From Bacteroidales bacterium (GTDB lineage: Bacteria > Bacteroidota > Bacteroidia > Bacteroidales > UBA10428): a stretch of DNA of 11,381 nucleotides. The number at the start of each line of letters is the position of its first letter. Position 1 is the stretch's first letter. The stretch is taken from contig DNTK01000387.1 of NCBI GenBank assembly GCA_003508755.1, positions 1 through 11,381 on the forward strand, written 5' to 3'. The notes below the pieces were generated by a model. It did no database searches. It was not told the DNA's origin and saw only the letters and a list, made by a program, of their open reading frames with translations. Below, piece after piece: positions 1-7,363 of this stretch. The position numbers and the translations under genes are program-made.

Positions 1-389
1 CTTTTCTTTTCCACCGAACTCAACAATTTCATTCGGGCGTGGACGGCCCCAGTTATCTTTAAAAGTGGCATTTACCAAAAGTCCGGGACCAAGTACAATG
101 GTTAAAATCATCATCAGTGCCCACCTGCGCATACCAATCAATGCCGGTTTCCAGTAAGTATAAGTAAATAAAAAAATGGCGCCACAGCAAAAAGGTAACC
201 CGGAAAGATTCCGTATTTGTAGATAATATCCCAAAATGGAATGGATCGCATGTAAAATCCCTTATCGCTGTCAAAAAAGAATTCCTGCAGACGGATATCA
301 AGGTTTGTGAAAAGAAAGGGGAGGGTTAGGGTACCAAAAATGACTATGTAAAAAAGAATGTCTTTTTTAAGCTGCTTATTTTTTATCAT
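1..389 (-). pseudogene. PAP2-family membrane phosphatase, partial, apparently frameshifted
   Basis: This is the N-terminal part of a type 2 phosphatidic acid phosphatase (PAP2) family protein, an integral membrane enzyme that removes phosphate from lipid substrates such as phosphatidylglycerol phosphate, undecaprenyl diphosphate or lipid A; the substrate cannot be told here. The first frame starts at ATG 387-389 and gives a membrane segment at residues 11-29, but it stops at 138-140 after residue 83. A second frame, open from about 176 to the window edge, continues the family sequence: an arginine-containing loop, a second hydrophobic helix with LGPGLLVN, then the PAP2 signature KX6RP (KDNWGRPRP, near 40-64). 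The two frames join if one base is added in the A7 tract at 170-176. The start overlaps the 3' end of the HAD gene by 14 nt, so the two are probably co-transcribed. The right-hand KX6RP match makes the family call firm. Whether this is a real pseudogene or a one-base sequencing error is open. Confidence 0.75.
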
Positions 390-1044
390 GTACTTGATAA
401 TCTTTAACAAATTCAAAAATATCACCCGGTCGCTTTGCCATAAATGCGGGCTTTTGTTCCTGCAATACTTTGGAGGCATTGAATCCCCATGTTACTGCAA
501 TTATCGGAACCTTCATTTTGTGAGCGGCTTCAATATCGCGTGTTTCATCGCCAATCATGATAATTTCGCCAGGTTTTAACTTTTGTTCTTTTAGAATTTT
601 TTTAAGTTTTTTTGACTTACCAAACAGGTTTTTGCCATTGTAGATAAAACTAAAATGCTTTTCCAGTGAGTTGTGTTTAAGGAAAAGTTTGATATTTTTC
701 TGGGAATTAGAGGTAAGTATTCCTATTTGGTATCCGTATTTTTTAAGTTCCAGTATTAGCTCTGGAATGCCCTCAAACGCCTTGATTTCTTTTATTCTTT
801 TCTTTAGAATCTTTCTTCCCTTTATAATCAGAAACGGAAGTTTTCGTTTAGAAACATTATAGTCGTCCATAAAGTCCTGCGGACGCTTATTTCTGAGTTT
901 TTCAATGTCTTTTTCTTTAACTTGAATGCAATCGAAATGAGGTGCAATCTTATTGTAGATGTGCACGAGTTCCCCAAAGGTGTCGGCCAGGGTTCCGTCA
1001 AAATCGAATATAATAGTAGGTTTAATTGCTTCTTTTTTGCTCAT
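376..1044 (-). CDS. HAD-family hydrolase, phosphoglycolate phosphatase-like
   Basis: This 222-residue cytosolic haloacid dehalogenase-superfamily phosphatase has all four HAD motifs: DFDGT at residues 14-18 (nucleophile D14 and acid D16), the motif II region ILTSNS at 109-114 (T111 or S112), a motif III lysine near K143 or K146, and GDETRD at 165-170 (metal-binding D166 and D170). A helical cap lies between motifs I and II (about residues 22-100), placing it in the subfamily I / Gph-PGMB-like group that dephosphorylates small phosphorylated metabolites. The length is normal for the group. The substrate cannot be read from sequence, since HAD phosphatases are often promiscuous. A -7 box and a small inverted repeat lie immediately upstream of the ATG. 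The 3' end overlaps the start of the PAP2 gene by 14 nt, indicating an operon and possibly translational coupling. The name phosphoglycolate phosphatase should be taken as family resemblance only. Confidence 0.9.
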   Translation of the reverse strand: MSKKEAIKPTIIFDFDGTLADTFGELVHIYNKIAPHFDCIQVKEKDIEKLRNKRPQDFMDDYNVSKRKLPFLIIKGRKILKKRIKEIKAFEGIPELILELKKYGYQIGILTSNSQKNIKLFLKHNSLEKHFSFIYNGKNLFGKSKKLKKILKEQKLKPGEIIMIGDETRDIEAAHKMKVPIIAVTWGFNASKVLQEQKPAFMAKRPGDIFEFVKDYQVHDKK

Positions 1045-1045
1045 A

Positions 1046-1061
1046 CCTGAAAAACTTCAGG
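1046..1061 (-). promoter_or_regulatory. Inverted repeat one base upstream of the HAD start codon
   Basis: On the minus strand CCTGAA, a 4-nt loop GTTT and TTCAGG form a perfect 6-bp stem ending one base before the ATG. If present in the transcript it would cover the ribosome-entry region. If transcription starts at the nearby -7 box, the 5' arm would be partly missing and the hairpin would not form. It could instead be a small operator. Confidence 0.35.
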
Positions 1062-1062
1062 C

Positions 1063-1070
1063 CAAATATA
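1063..1070 (-). promoter_or_regulatory. Candidate -7 promoter box for the HAD-PAP2 pair
   Basis: The minus strand reads TATATTTG here, an exact match to the Bacteroidota -7 consensus TAnnTTTG. It would place transcription start at about 1056-1059, giving a leader of only 12-15 nt before the ATG at 1044. No TTG or TTTG -33 element is found at the usual 19-21 nt spacing, so this is a half-match. Confidence 0.4.
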
Positions 1071-1199
1071 GCTAAAAAGAGCACTGGCTAATGCATAAAA
1101 AGCAATTTTTACCCAGCAATAAAAATCAGAAAAATACTGGCAAAACGGGAAAAGAAAACCATTCGCAGCCGCATGCCATTTTATAGGTTTGATAGTTAT

Positions 1200-2069
1200 T
1201 TATCCGGAGAATTCCGAAAACGACTCCACGATACTGGTCACATAGGTTTTCGAGACCGGAAGCGTTAAGCTGTTGGGTGCATTTAATTCAAGAAACAGAC
1301 CTTCTTTCTCGCGTTTCAGAATTTTTACCTTGTTAAAGTTTAAAAGGTATGAACGATGGCACCTTACAATATCATAGTGCTCAAGTCTTTCTTCCAGGGT
1401 TTTAAGCGTGTTTCGTATCATATATTTAGCCACTTTATCGCCACTGACATAATATATGGAGACATAGTTATCGGCTGCTTCGAGGTAGAGCAAATCATCG
1501 AGGAGAACAGAAAATTTTAATTTACCATTTTCATCGTAAAAGGGAATCATTTTATCCGTTGGTACTCTGGAAGCCGTGCCTGCCGACGATAGCTTTTCCA
1601 ATTCTTTTGTTTTTTCCCGGTAGGCAAAATACAACCAAAGAACGGTGTAAGGTAAAAGTAAAACCAGGGTTGTATTTTTCAGGGTAAGCACTGCAATATC
1701 ATAAAACTCCCTGATATCCTTTAGGATAAACTTAACGAATATGGTGTATACAGCTGCCATGCTTGTAATTTCAAGAAATATCCAGACTGAATATTGCCCA
1801 TAACTGAGTGTTTTGTTGCGGGTAGCCTGGTACATGATAATTCGACTTAAAACAATGACAGCCATTCCTGTAAGAATCACCAGGCTGGAATAGAGAAAAA
1901 ACTCAATCTTATTGAGCTGAATATCATCTTGTTTTAGCCAGTGGTCTACTCCAAATGGGAAATAGATATTAATAAAGAATAATGCAAAAAGCCCGGTAAA
2001 AATAGTTGTCCGGACAATCACATTTTTCTGTGTAAGGTATTTTGGTAATTCTTTTTCCCAAATAAGCAT
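1200..2069 (-). CDS. Membrane-anchored LytTR DNA-binding transcriptional regulator
   Basis: This 289-residue protein is predicted to have four transmembrane helices (about residues 18-39, 56-79, 94-115 and 125-149), a charged linker (150-174) and a C-terminal LytTR DNA-binding domain (about 175-285). LytTR landmarks include the LLYLEAADNYVSIYY strand region, a TLKTLEERL helix, the RCHRSYLLNFNKV segment and LPVSKTYV near the end. There is no receiver domain, so this is not a classical AlgR/LytR response regulator. It belongs to the Bacteroidota group in which a membrane sensor is fused directly to LytTR. Targets and signal are unknown. An in-frame ATG at 2168 would add 33 residues. I prefer ATG 2069 because a perfect -7 box lies inside the longer version and because relatives begin about ten residues before an equivalent of LPKYLTQK. 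The LUD gene diverges upstream. No clear terminator is seen before the HAD gene. Confidence 0.87.
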   Translation of the reverse strand: MLIWEKELPKYLTQKNVIVRTTIFTGLFALFFINIYFPFGVDHWLKQDDIQLNKIEFFLYSSLVILTGMAVIVLSRIIMYQATRNKTLSYGQYSVWIFLEITSMAAVYTIFVKFILKDIREFYDIAVLTLKNTTLVLLLPYTVLWLYFAYREKTKELEKLSSAGTASRVPTDKMIPFYDENGKLKFSVLLDDLLYLEAADNYVSIYYVSGDKVAKYMIRNTLKTLEERLEHYDIVRCHRSYLLNFNKVKILKREKEGLFLELNAPNSLTLPVSKTYVTSIVESFSEFSG

Positions 2070-2099
2070 ATTGCTTGAAAGTATTTGTGACAATCCGAA

Positions 2100-2107
2100 C
2101 AAAAGTA
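2100..2107 (-). promoter_or_regulatory. Candidate -7 promoter box for the LytTR gene
   Basis: The minus strand reads TACTTTTG, matching TAnnTTTG exactly, 30 nt before ATG 2069. A TTG lies upstream, but only 15 nt away, shorter than the usual spacing. The box falls within the extra 33 codons of the alternative longer reading frame and so favours the shorter start. Confidence 0.4.
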
Positions 2108-2287
2108 AGGATAAATACCTTTCAACGAACTTTATATACCATAAAAGTTTCTGACAGGTTTGTATCATTTATCAATCTATTGCTGATTTTCGATTAATTA
2201 CCCGCCTATTTATTAATCCCGCATTTGAATAATTCGCCCCTAAATGATTTTATTTACCACAACAACTCATTCTTAAACACCAAAAAG

Positions 2288-2319
2288 TTGATAAAAATCA
2301 TATTTCAGGTTTTTCTTTG
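2288..2319 (+). promoter_or_regulatory. Candidate promoter for the LUD-domain gene
   Basis: TTG at 2288-2290 and TTTCTTTG at 2312-2319, separated by 21 nt, resemble the Bacteroidota -33/-7 pair with one mismatch to TAnnTTTG. Transcription would start about ten bases before ATG 2337, giving a very short leader. Confidence 0.4.
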
Positions 2320-2336
2320 CACAAAAAACCAATCGC

Positions 2337-2873
2337 ATGATACAGAAAAAATCATTTGTTCAATCAGTTGAAAAGACATGGAAACAACTTGAAGGTCTGT
2401 TGCAGAGCAAAGGATTTAAAACCAGAATCCTCGACAGCGAACGTGCATTGCGAAAGTTCATTTATGAAACCATACCCGACAACTGTGTTGTTGGATTAGG
2501 CCACTCCCTTTCGACAAGTGCAATGGAGATACGAGATATCCTTCTGGAGAAAGGAAATAAGGTATATTATAATTGGAATGGAACAGGTCATAATCGCAGT
2601 TTAGATACTTTCGAGGAGCAACCACGACCCGATTATTTTCTTACTACTGCTGACACCATTACTGAGGAAGGCAAGTTGGTGAACAATGAATACTCACGCG
2701 CAGCTGCAAAAAAATACAATTTCCCAAAGAACATCATTGCTTTTTCTCTCCCCTCGAATCTTGCCAAACGCATATCGCACAAGAACATTTCCGGCGAGTA
2801 TACAGTTTTTGAGAAGAACCCTGCAGAAAGCGAAATAACTGTGGCACTCTTGCCTTATGCCAATGTATCTTAG
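2337..2873 (+). CDS. Stand-alone LUD-domain protein (LutC/YkgG-like)
   Basis: This 178-residue cytosolic protein matches the LUD fold found in LutC and in the C-terminal part of LutB, proteins of L-lactate oxidation to pyruvate. Visible family features are the glycine-rich VGLGHSLS segment at residues 52-59, followed by an amphipathic helix, and the FLTTADTITEEGKLVN stretch at 101-116, which matches the conserved core of the family. The usual GNRVA-type segment after it is replaced by NEYSRAAA (117-124), and the end of the protein is short. No lutA, lutB, lactate permease or iron-sulfur subunit lies nearby, so a role in lactate use is not supported by context. The gene is single, divergent from the LytTR regulator, and followed by its own terminator. 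The start at 2337 is the first ATG after the predicted promoter. The fold call is good; the function is unknown. Confidence 0.83.
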   Translation: MIQKKSFVQSVEKTWKQLEGLLQSKGFKTRILDSERALRKFIYETIPDNCVVGLGHSLSTSAMEIRDILLEKGNKVYYNWNGTGHNRSLDTFEEQPRPDYFLTTADTITEEGKLVNNEYSRAAAKKYNFPKNIIAFSLPSNLAKRISHKNISGEYTVFEKNPAESEITVALLPYANVS

Positions 2874-2897
2874 AACTATTTGTCTTAACCATACATC

Positions 2898-2939
2898 AAA
2901 GCCCTAATTGCATGTTGCAGTTTGGGCTTTACTTTTTGT
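2898..2939 (+). terminator. Rho-independent terminator after the LUD gene
   Basis: AAAGCCC (2898-2904) pairs with GGGCTTT (2924-2930) across a 19-nt loop and is followed by a T-rich tail (T5 at 2933-2937). It lies 25 nt after the stop codon. The loop is long, but the perfect 7-bp stem and tail position support termination. Confidence 0.65.
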
Positions 2940-3104
2940 TAGTTATTGAAGTTTGTAAATTTTCTGTAGATTACTTGATAACATTAATTATCGCCTATAA
3001 TTAACTACCCTTTCATCGTTTGAATCCGTTATTTATCATATGACATTTTTCTCATTTTCATCTTATAAGCAGGTGATTGCAGGGCTCATTCTTAAGGTTG
3101 CCGA

Positions 3105-3112
3105 TAGATTTG
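3105..3112 (+). promoter_or_regulatory. Candidate -7 box for the lamin-tail protein gene
   Basis: TAGATTTG is an exact TAnnTTTG match about 205 nt before ATG 3317. The nearest TTG (3077-3079) is 25 nt upstream, longer than the normal spacing. If used, it gives an unusually long leader. No closer box was found. Confidence 0.28.
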
Positions 3113-3316
3113 GACGATCTTACTTTTTTCTTTAAATTGATGATGAATTTTTACAATTTGGTAACACGTAATAGGGGGTAAACTTTTAAATTGCAGGTAT
3201 TAACTCATCCATAAAATCCGTGCTTTTTAGGCATTTATTAAAACTTCAAACAAATTATGAATCATAACACATCGGTTTTTTTAGAACAGATCCGATAAAC
3301 TAAACTATTTCTTATT

Positions 3317-6300
3317 ATGAAAAAATTATACTTTAAGATTTTATTCCATTGTGTTTTTTTAATGGGATTATCATTGGGTTCTTTGCAAGCACAGGTATTT
3401 ATTACAGAAATTGCAGATCCCAATAATGCTGCCGGTGCCCGCTACGTTGAATTGTATAATGCTGGGGACAGTGATGTAGATTTGAGCACAGGATGGTTTC
3501 TTCAGCGGTATACAAATGATAATGCTGAGCCACAGGATTCCATTTTGTTAACAGGTACGATTGCTGCCAAAGGGTTTTATATAATTTGTGCCAACAATAC
3601 AACCTTCAATTCAACATTTGGTTTTGATGCGGATGAAGATATAGGTACTGGAGGCCCAGCCGATAGTAACGGTGATGATAACATTCAGTTAGGTGATAAC
3701 AATAAGAATATTGTCGATATTTTTGGTGTTCCCGGAGAAGATGGATCAGGAACTGCACATGAGTTTGAAGATGGCAGGGCAGAACGTGTTGATACAGTAA
3801 CAGTAGGCAAAGCTACATGGAATGCCGTTGAATGGAATATTGACAATGACGGAGGTGCTGGAGATGGTGCAATTGATGCTCCTGATGGATTTGATCCCGG
3901 AGCCTGGATTGGTGCTACAGCGAGTGATACTGACGCGCCCCTTGCCACCTGGGAGCCTTTAACAGGTGCAGTAAATGTACCCGTTGTTTCAGATGTTGTA
4001 ATAACCTTTAATGAGCCGATAGAGAATACTGATGCCTCAGAAATAACCGATGCAAATGTTGCTTCTTTAATTACTTTTAAATTAACGGATGCAGCAGGTG
4101 CCGATGTAGCCTTCAGTGCTTCGATTGATGCTACCAAACAGATTATTACTATTGAACCGGATGCTAATCTGGCATACTCTCAACTCTATTATGTTGCTAT
4201 TGGAGCAGTGCAAGATGCTGCCGATAACGAAACAGTTACCGAAAGTATTACTTTTACCACAGGGGATGCATCTGCAAAATACCTTATTTTAGGTACACCA
4301 GCTGGCGGTGAAAAATACTATGCAGGAGAAGAGGTAACATTTAACTGGGAATCGGCAAATATTACAAATGTTGATATTTCAGTGTATATACCTGAAAATG
4401 ATGCATGGGAAGCTGTCCTATCAAATATCGATAGCGATGGTACAGAAGTGTTCACTATACCTGCAGATGCAGAATACGGTACAACTTACAGAGCTGCCAT
4501 TACAGATGTGTCTGATGTAACCATCACCGACACAAGTGATGTATTTACAATTATTGCTACACCTACCATCAACGAAATTCAATCGTCTACCACTGATGGA
4601 GATGCATCAACTTTCGAGGGCTCAATAGTGAGAACTTCAGGAGTAGTTGTCTTCAGCGATGGTTCCGACGAATACTACCTCGCTGACAGTGCGGGTGCAA
4701 ACAACGGAATTCTGGTTTTCGATGCGGCTAATATCGGAGGTCTTTCAGTTGGAGATAGTGTAGTCATCGAAGCTGAGGTTGATGAAAACTTTGATCTAAC
4801 ACAACTAGAAAATGTTGTTTCAATTTCTGTCGAAGCTTCAGGAAAACCAGTGGTTGCCACACGAATTGAAACAGGAGATTATGATGAGACCTATGAATCG
4901 GTTCTTCTTCAATTTGTAAATGTGGAAGTAACAAATGATGACCTTGGTTTTGGCGAGTTTGAGGTGAATGATGGTTCTGGCGCGCTGGCAATAGATGATA
5001 GGTTTTATCTGCATTCAGCCGTGATGGGAGAAAACATTACTGTTACAGCCATTGGTTACTACTCATTCGGTGCTTACAAGGTGCTTCCCCGTTCGAGTTC
5101 AGATATTGTTTCGGCAAGCGATACTGTAGTGTCTGGAGTTTACACTGTAGATAATGAGAAAGATACGATTAGCGACATACCGTTTAGTCATGATTTGGCG
5201 ACATTTAAAAGCAATATAACACCAAGTGATTCAGCTTCCTGGAACGTATACGACGATGATAGTACAACCCTTGCGGTTGAACTCAATAGCACTAAAATTC
5301 TGATTGTAACAGCAGCTGATGGAATTACAATGCGCTATTATGGTCTTGATGTTATGGCCTTTGTTAGTGATGATGCTACCGTAAGCTCTACAGCGTATAC
5401 TGTTGATGATGTTGAGGAGACTATTACCGGTATTCCGTTTGAAACGGATCTGGCGACTTTTGAAAGCAATCTTACCCCAGCAGCTGGAGCAACCTTTGAA
5501 ACCTACGAGTCTGATGGTACGACCATTGCGACTGACCTGCAAACAGGGTACATTGTCATCGGAACTGCAGAAGATGGAACCACCACGAAAAGCTATACAA
5601 TAACCATCGATGATCCGGATAGTAACCCAACACTGACATCTACCAGGTATAATGTAGATCTTACAGAAGCAACAGTGACAGGAATTCCTTTCGGAACAAC
5701 ACTCGAAACATTTGAAGCAACCCTGGGAACAGGTCCTGGAGGTTCATTTGAAACTTATGAAGCTGATGGAACTACCATTGCAACCGATCTTCAAACGGGC
5801 TATATAGTTATTGTAACAGCCCAGGACGGAACTACTACTAAATCGTATACAATTACTATTGATGCTGAGTTACTTGATTTATTCTTTACAGAATATGTTG
5901 AAGGCTCCAGCAATAATAAAGCTCTTGAGATTTATAATCCGAACAATGTTGAAGTGAGCCTTAATAATTATATCATGCTCGGCACAGGAAATGAAGCTTC
6001 TGATTGGGAGTACAACTATCCGTTCCTTGCCGATGAGGTTATTGCAGCCAACGATGTTTATGTAATTGTAGATGACCAGGCCATTGATGATATGAAAAAT
6101 GTGGCTGACTGGATTGCCGATGATTTTGAGGTTGGATTTAACGGAAACGACTCACGAGGACTTGCAAAACTACTTAATAACGATACCATCGTCGTGGATG
6201 TAATTGGAGATCCGAACAATCCTACCGGCGACTATTATTCTGTAGCAGGTATAGCAAATGGAATGCAGGAGCATACTTTACTTAGAAAGCATACTGTAAC

Positions 6301-6928
6301 CACTGGCAATACAAATTGGACGGCTTCTGCAGGTACGAATGAGAGTAATTCAGAATGGATTGTTCTTGACCAGAATGATATTTCAAATCTTGGAAGTGTA
6401 ACAACACCTCCAGCTCTTTCTGATAATGCTGATCTTAACTTTATAAAAGTAGATGGTGAGAACATTCCTGATTTTAATCCTGCTGTATTAAACTACACCC
6501 ATACTTTGCCTGCAGGAACTACCGAAGTACCAACGGTTACCTGGGAAGTAGCTCAACAGGATGCCCTGGTTACGCCAACCGTTGCTACAGCCGTTCCGGG
6601 AACTACAAGTTTACTTGTTACCGCTCAGGATGGAACCACAACAAAAACATATACGGTTGAGTTTGTTCTTTCAACAGGTGTTCAATCATCCGCTTTGGCA
6701 AACATTACCGTTTATCCATCTCCTGCAAATGCAGAAGTAAACATTGTTAATGTAGAACAAGTTGAACGCATTCAGATAATAAATATTACAGGGAATGTAG
6801 TATATGACCAACCTGTTTTGGGAGCAAACAAAGTACACATTAATGTTAGCGACTGGGCCAGCGGTATCTATATTATCAGAGCGATAGACAAAAACAATTC
6901 AAGTACCAAGCGATTTATTGTTGAATAA
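3317..6928 (+). CDS. T9SS-secreted multidomain protein with two lamin-tail domains and an OB-fold
   Basis: This 1203-residue secreted protein has a signal peptide (residues 1 to about 25, ending SLQAQ). The inferred domains in order are: lamin-tail domain (about 26-200, FITEIADP and YVELYN), SbsA-like Ig domain (206-316, ITFNEPI), KRE9/KNH-like domain (319-412), an OB-fold region (415-598) resembling that of ExeM-type extracellular nucleases, three Ig-like repeats (602-680, 686-765, 771-849), a second lamin-tail domain (853-1030, FFTEYVEGSSNNKALEIYN), a fourth Ig-like repeat (1036-1116) and a T9SS type A sorting domain (about 1122-1203, ITVYPSPA and WASGIYIIRA). It is therefore expected to be exported by SecYEG, carried across the outer membrane by the type IX system and attached to the surface or released. 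It is rich in D, T and E. I find no catalytic motif, so binding or scaffolding is more likely than enzymatic activity. Nucleases encoded on the opposite strand suggest a link to extracellular DNA. A strong terminator follows 26 nt after the stop. Confidence 0.9.
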   Translation: MKKLYFKILFHCVFLMGLSLGSLQAQVFITEIADPNNAAGARYVELYNAGDSDVDLSTGWFLQRYTNDNAEPQDSILLTGTIAAKGFYIICANNTTFNSTFGFDADEDIGTGGPADSNGDDNIQLGDNNKNIVDIFGVPGEDGSGTAHEFEDGRAERVDTVTVGKATWNAVEWNIDNDGGAGDGAIDAPDGFDPGAWIGATASDTDAPLATWEPLTGAVNVPVVSDVVITFNEPIENTDASEITDANVASLITFKLTDAAGADVAFSASIDATKQIITIEPDANLAYSQLYYVAIGAVQDAADNETVTESITFTTGDASAKYLILGTPAGGEKYYAGEEVTFNWESANITNVDISVYIPENDAWEAVLSNIDSDGTEVFTIPADAEYGTTYRAAITDVSDVTITDTSDVFTIIATPTINEIQSSTTDGDASTFEGSIVRTSGVVVFSDGSDEYYLADSAGANNGILVFDAANIGGLSVGDSVVIEAEVDENFDLTQLENVVSISVEASGKPVVATRIETGDYDETYESVLLQFVNVEVTNDDLGFGEFEVNDGSGALAIDDRFYLHSAVMGENITVTAIGYYSFGAYKVLPRSSSDIVSASDTVVSGVYTVDNEKDTISDIPFSHDLATFKSNITPSDSASWNVYDDDSTTLAVELNSTKILIVTAADGITMRYYGLDVMAFVSDDATVSSTAYTVDDVEETITGIPFETDLATFESNLTPAAGATFETYESDGTTIATDLQTGYIVIGTAEDGTTTKSYTITIDDPDSNPTLTSTRYNVDLTEATVTGIPFGTTLETFEATLGTGPGGSFETYEADGTTIATDLQTGYIVIVTAQDGTTTKSYTITIDAELLDLFFTEYVEGSSNNKALEIYNPNNVEVSLNNYIMLGTGNEASDWEYNYPFLADEVIAANDVYVIVDDQAIDDMKNVADWIADDFEVGFNGNDSRGLAKLLNNDTIVVDVIGDPNNPTGDYYSVAGIANGMQEHTLLRKHTVTTGNTNWTASAGTNESNSEWIVLDQNDISNLGSVTTPPALSDNADLNFIKVDGENIPDFNPAVLNYTHTLPAGTTEVPTVTWEVAQQDALVTPTVATAVPGTTSLLVTAQDGTTTKTYTVEFVLSTGVQSSALANITVYPSPANAEVNIVNVEQVERIQIINITGNVVYDQPVLGANKVHINVSDWASGIYIIRAIDKNNSSTKRFIVE
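5120..5863 (+). repeat. Three tandem Ig-like protein repeats within the lamin-tail gene
   Basis: Three units of about 80 codons begin at 5120, 5372 and 5627. Each follows the pattern of a YTVD-type strand, an I(S/T)(D/G)IPF turn, LxTF(K/E), a TxYExDGTTIATDL-type core and a TAxDGTTTKSYTITID-type end. Units 2 and 3 are nearly identical in protein over 39 residues (5495-5611 and 5747-5863), while unit 1 is diverged. A fourth, more distant unit lies after the second lamin-tail domain at 6422-6664. They probably act as spacer or adhesive beta-sandwich modules. Confidence 0.85.
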
Positions 6929-6954
6929 TTTTCATACGCTAATTTTACACAAAG

Positions 6955-6987
6955 AAATGCCCTGGCTCACTGTCAGGGCATTTTTTT
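6955..6987 (+). terminator. Rho-independent terminator after the lamin-tail gene
   Basis: AAATGCCCTG (6955-6964) pairs perfectly with CAGGGCATTT (6974-6983) around a 9-nt loop, followed directly by a T7 run (6981-6987, partly in the stem). It is 26 nt past the stop codon. Confidence 0.9.
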
Positions 6988-7273
6988 ATTCTACCTTTAA
7001 GAAAGCCAATACCTCAGCCGAAGAAAAAATACGATGTTATTTTAAAGCAAAACAAGTCTCGTTTTTTTCCTATCATAAGATAGTAAGGTTCCCTAATGAT
7101 TATTTTAGGCACTTTTAGCCAAGGTGTTTTTAGCATACCACATATACAGCTTATCATGCAATCATAAATAAACGCTTAACGCTTTGATACGGGTTGAACA
7201 ACTCTCATCGTTACCCTGGTGTCATTCGATCAGACCTATAGCAAATAAAGCGTTTATAAAACAAAGTCTGAAT

Positions 7274-7308
7274 AAAAAAAAATCCCTGCAATGCGATTAT
7301 TGCAGGGA
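7274..7308 (-). terminator. Rho-independent terminator after the PLD-like gene
   Basis: TCCCTGCAAT (7283-7292) and ATTGCAGGGA (7299-7308) form a perfect 10-bp stem with a 6-nt loop. On the minus strand it is followed by a run of nine T (7282-7274). It lies 56 nt downstream of the stop codon at 7364 and ends the EEP-PLD transcript. Confidence 0.9.
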
Positions 7309-7363
7309 CCTGAATTTAGTTGAGTTTTGGTGAATAGGTTTCTCTCAGTAAATAGGGGGGAAG

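Larger units (their letters stand above)
2874..3316. other. Intergenic region between the LUD and lamin-tail genes
   Basis: This 443-nt AT-rich stretch contains the LUD terminator and a candidate -7 box at 3105. I see no convincing gene, RNA or insertion element in the rest. The last 100 nt before ATG 3317 are very A/T-rich, as is usual for leaders in this phylum. Confidence 0.6.
6929..7363. other. Convergent intergenic region
   Basis: This 435-nt stretch separates two convergent genes and holds a terminator for each side. The roughly 286 nt between the terminators show no convincing gene. The only structure noted is a 10-bp inverted repeat, ATAAACGCTT at 7168-7177 and AAGCGTTTAT at 7248-7257, separated by 70 nt, close to what chance could give. 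Confidence 0.55.

Noticed and set aside
2337..2873. Assigning lutC and lactate oxidation to the LUD gene
   Set aside because: No lutA or lutB nearby and altered conserved segments, so only the fold can be claimed.
3271..3296. ATCGG and CCGAT inverted repeat before the lamin-tail gene
   Set aside because: Only 5 bp with a 16-nt loop; expected by chance in AT-rich DNA.
3685..4137. A 150-codon open frame on the minus strand inside the lamin-tail gene
   Set aside because: It is antisense to a clear multidomain gene, has low-complexity A/S/P/T composition mirroring the coding strand, and shows no recognisable motif.
5231..5542. A 103-codon minus-strand frame across the Ig-like repeats
   Set aside because: It is an antisense shadow of repetitive coding sequence with no domain resemblance.
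5120..5863. The repeat cluster as a CRISPR-like or satellite DNA array
   Set aside because: The units are in-frame protein repeats with diverged DNA, not near-identical short DNA repeats with spacers.
6918..7118. A 66-codon plus-strand frame after the lamin-tail stop
   Set aside because: It reads through the terminator hairpin and encodes a composition typical of noncoding AT-rich DNA.
7168..7257. A 10-bp inverted repeat, 70 nt apart, as possible insertion-element ends
   Set aside because: No transposase, no target duplication, and a single 10-bp match in several hundred bases is only mildly unlikely by chance.
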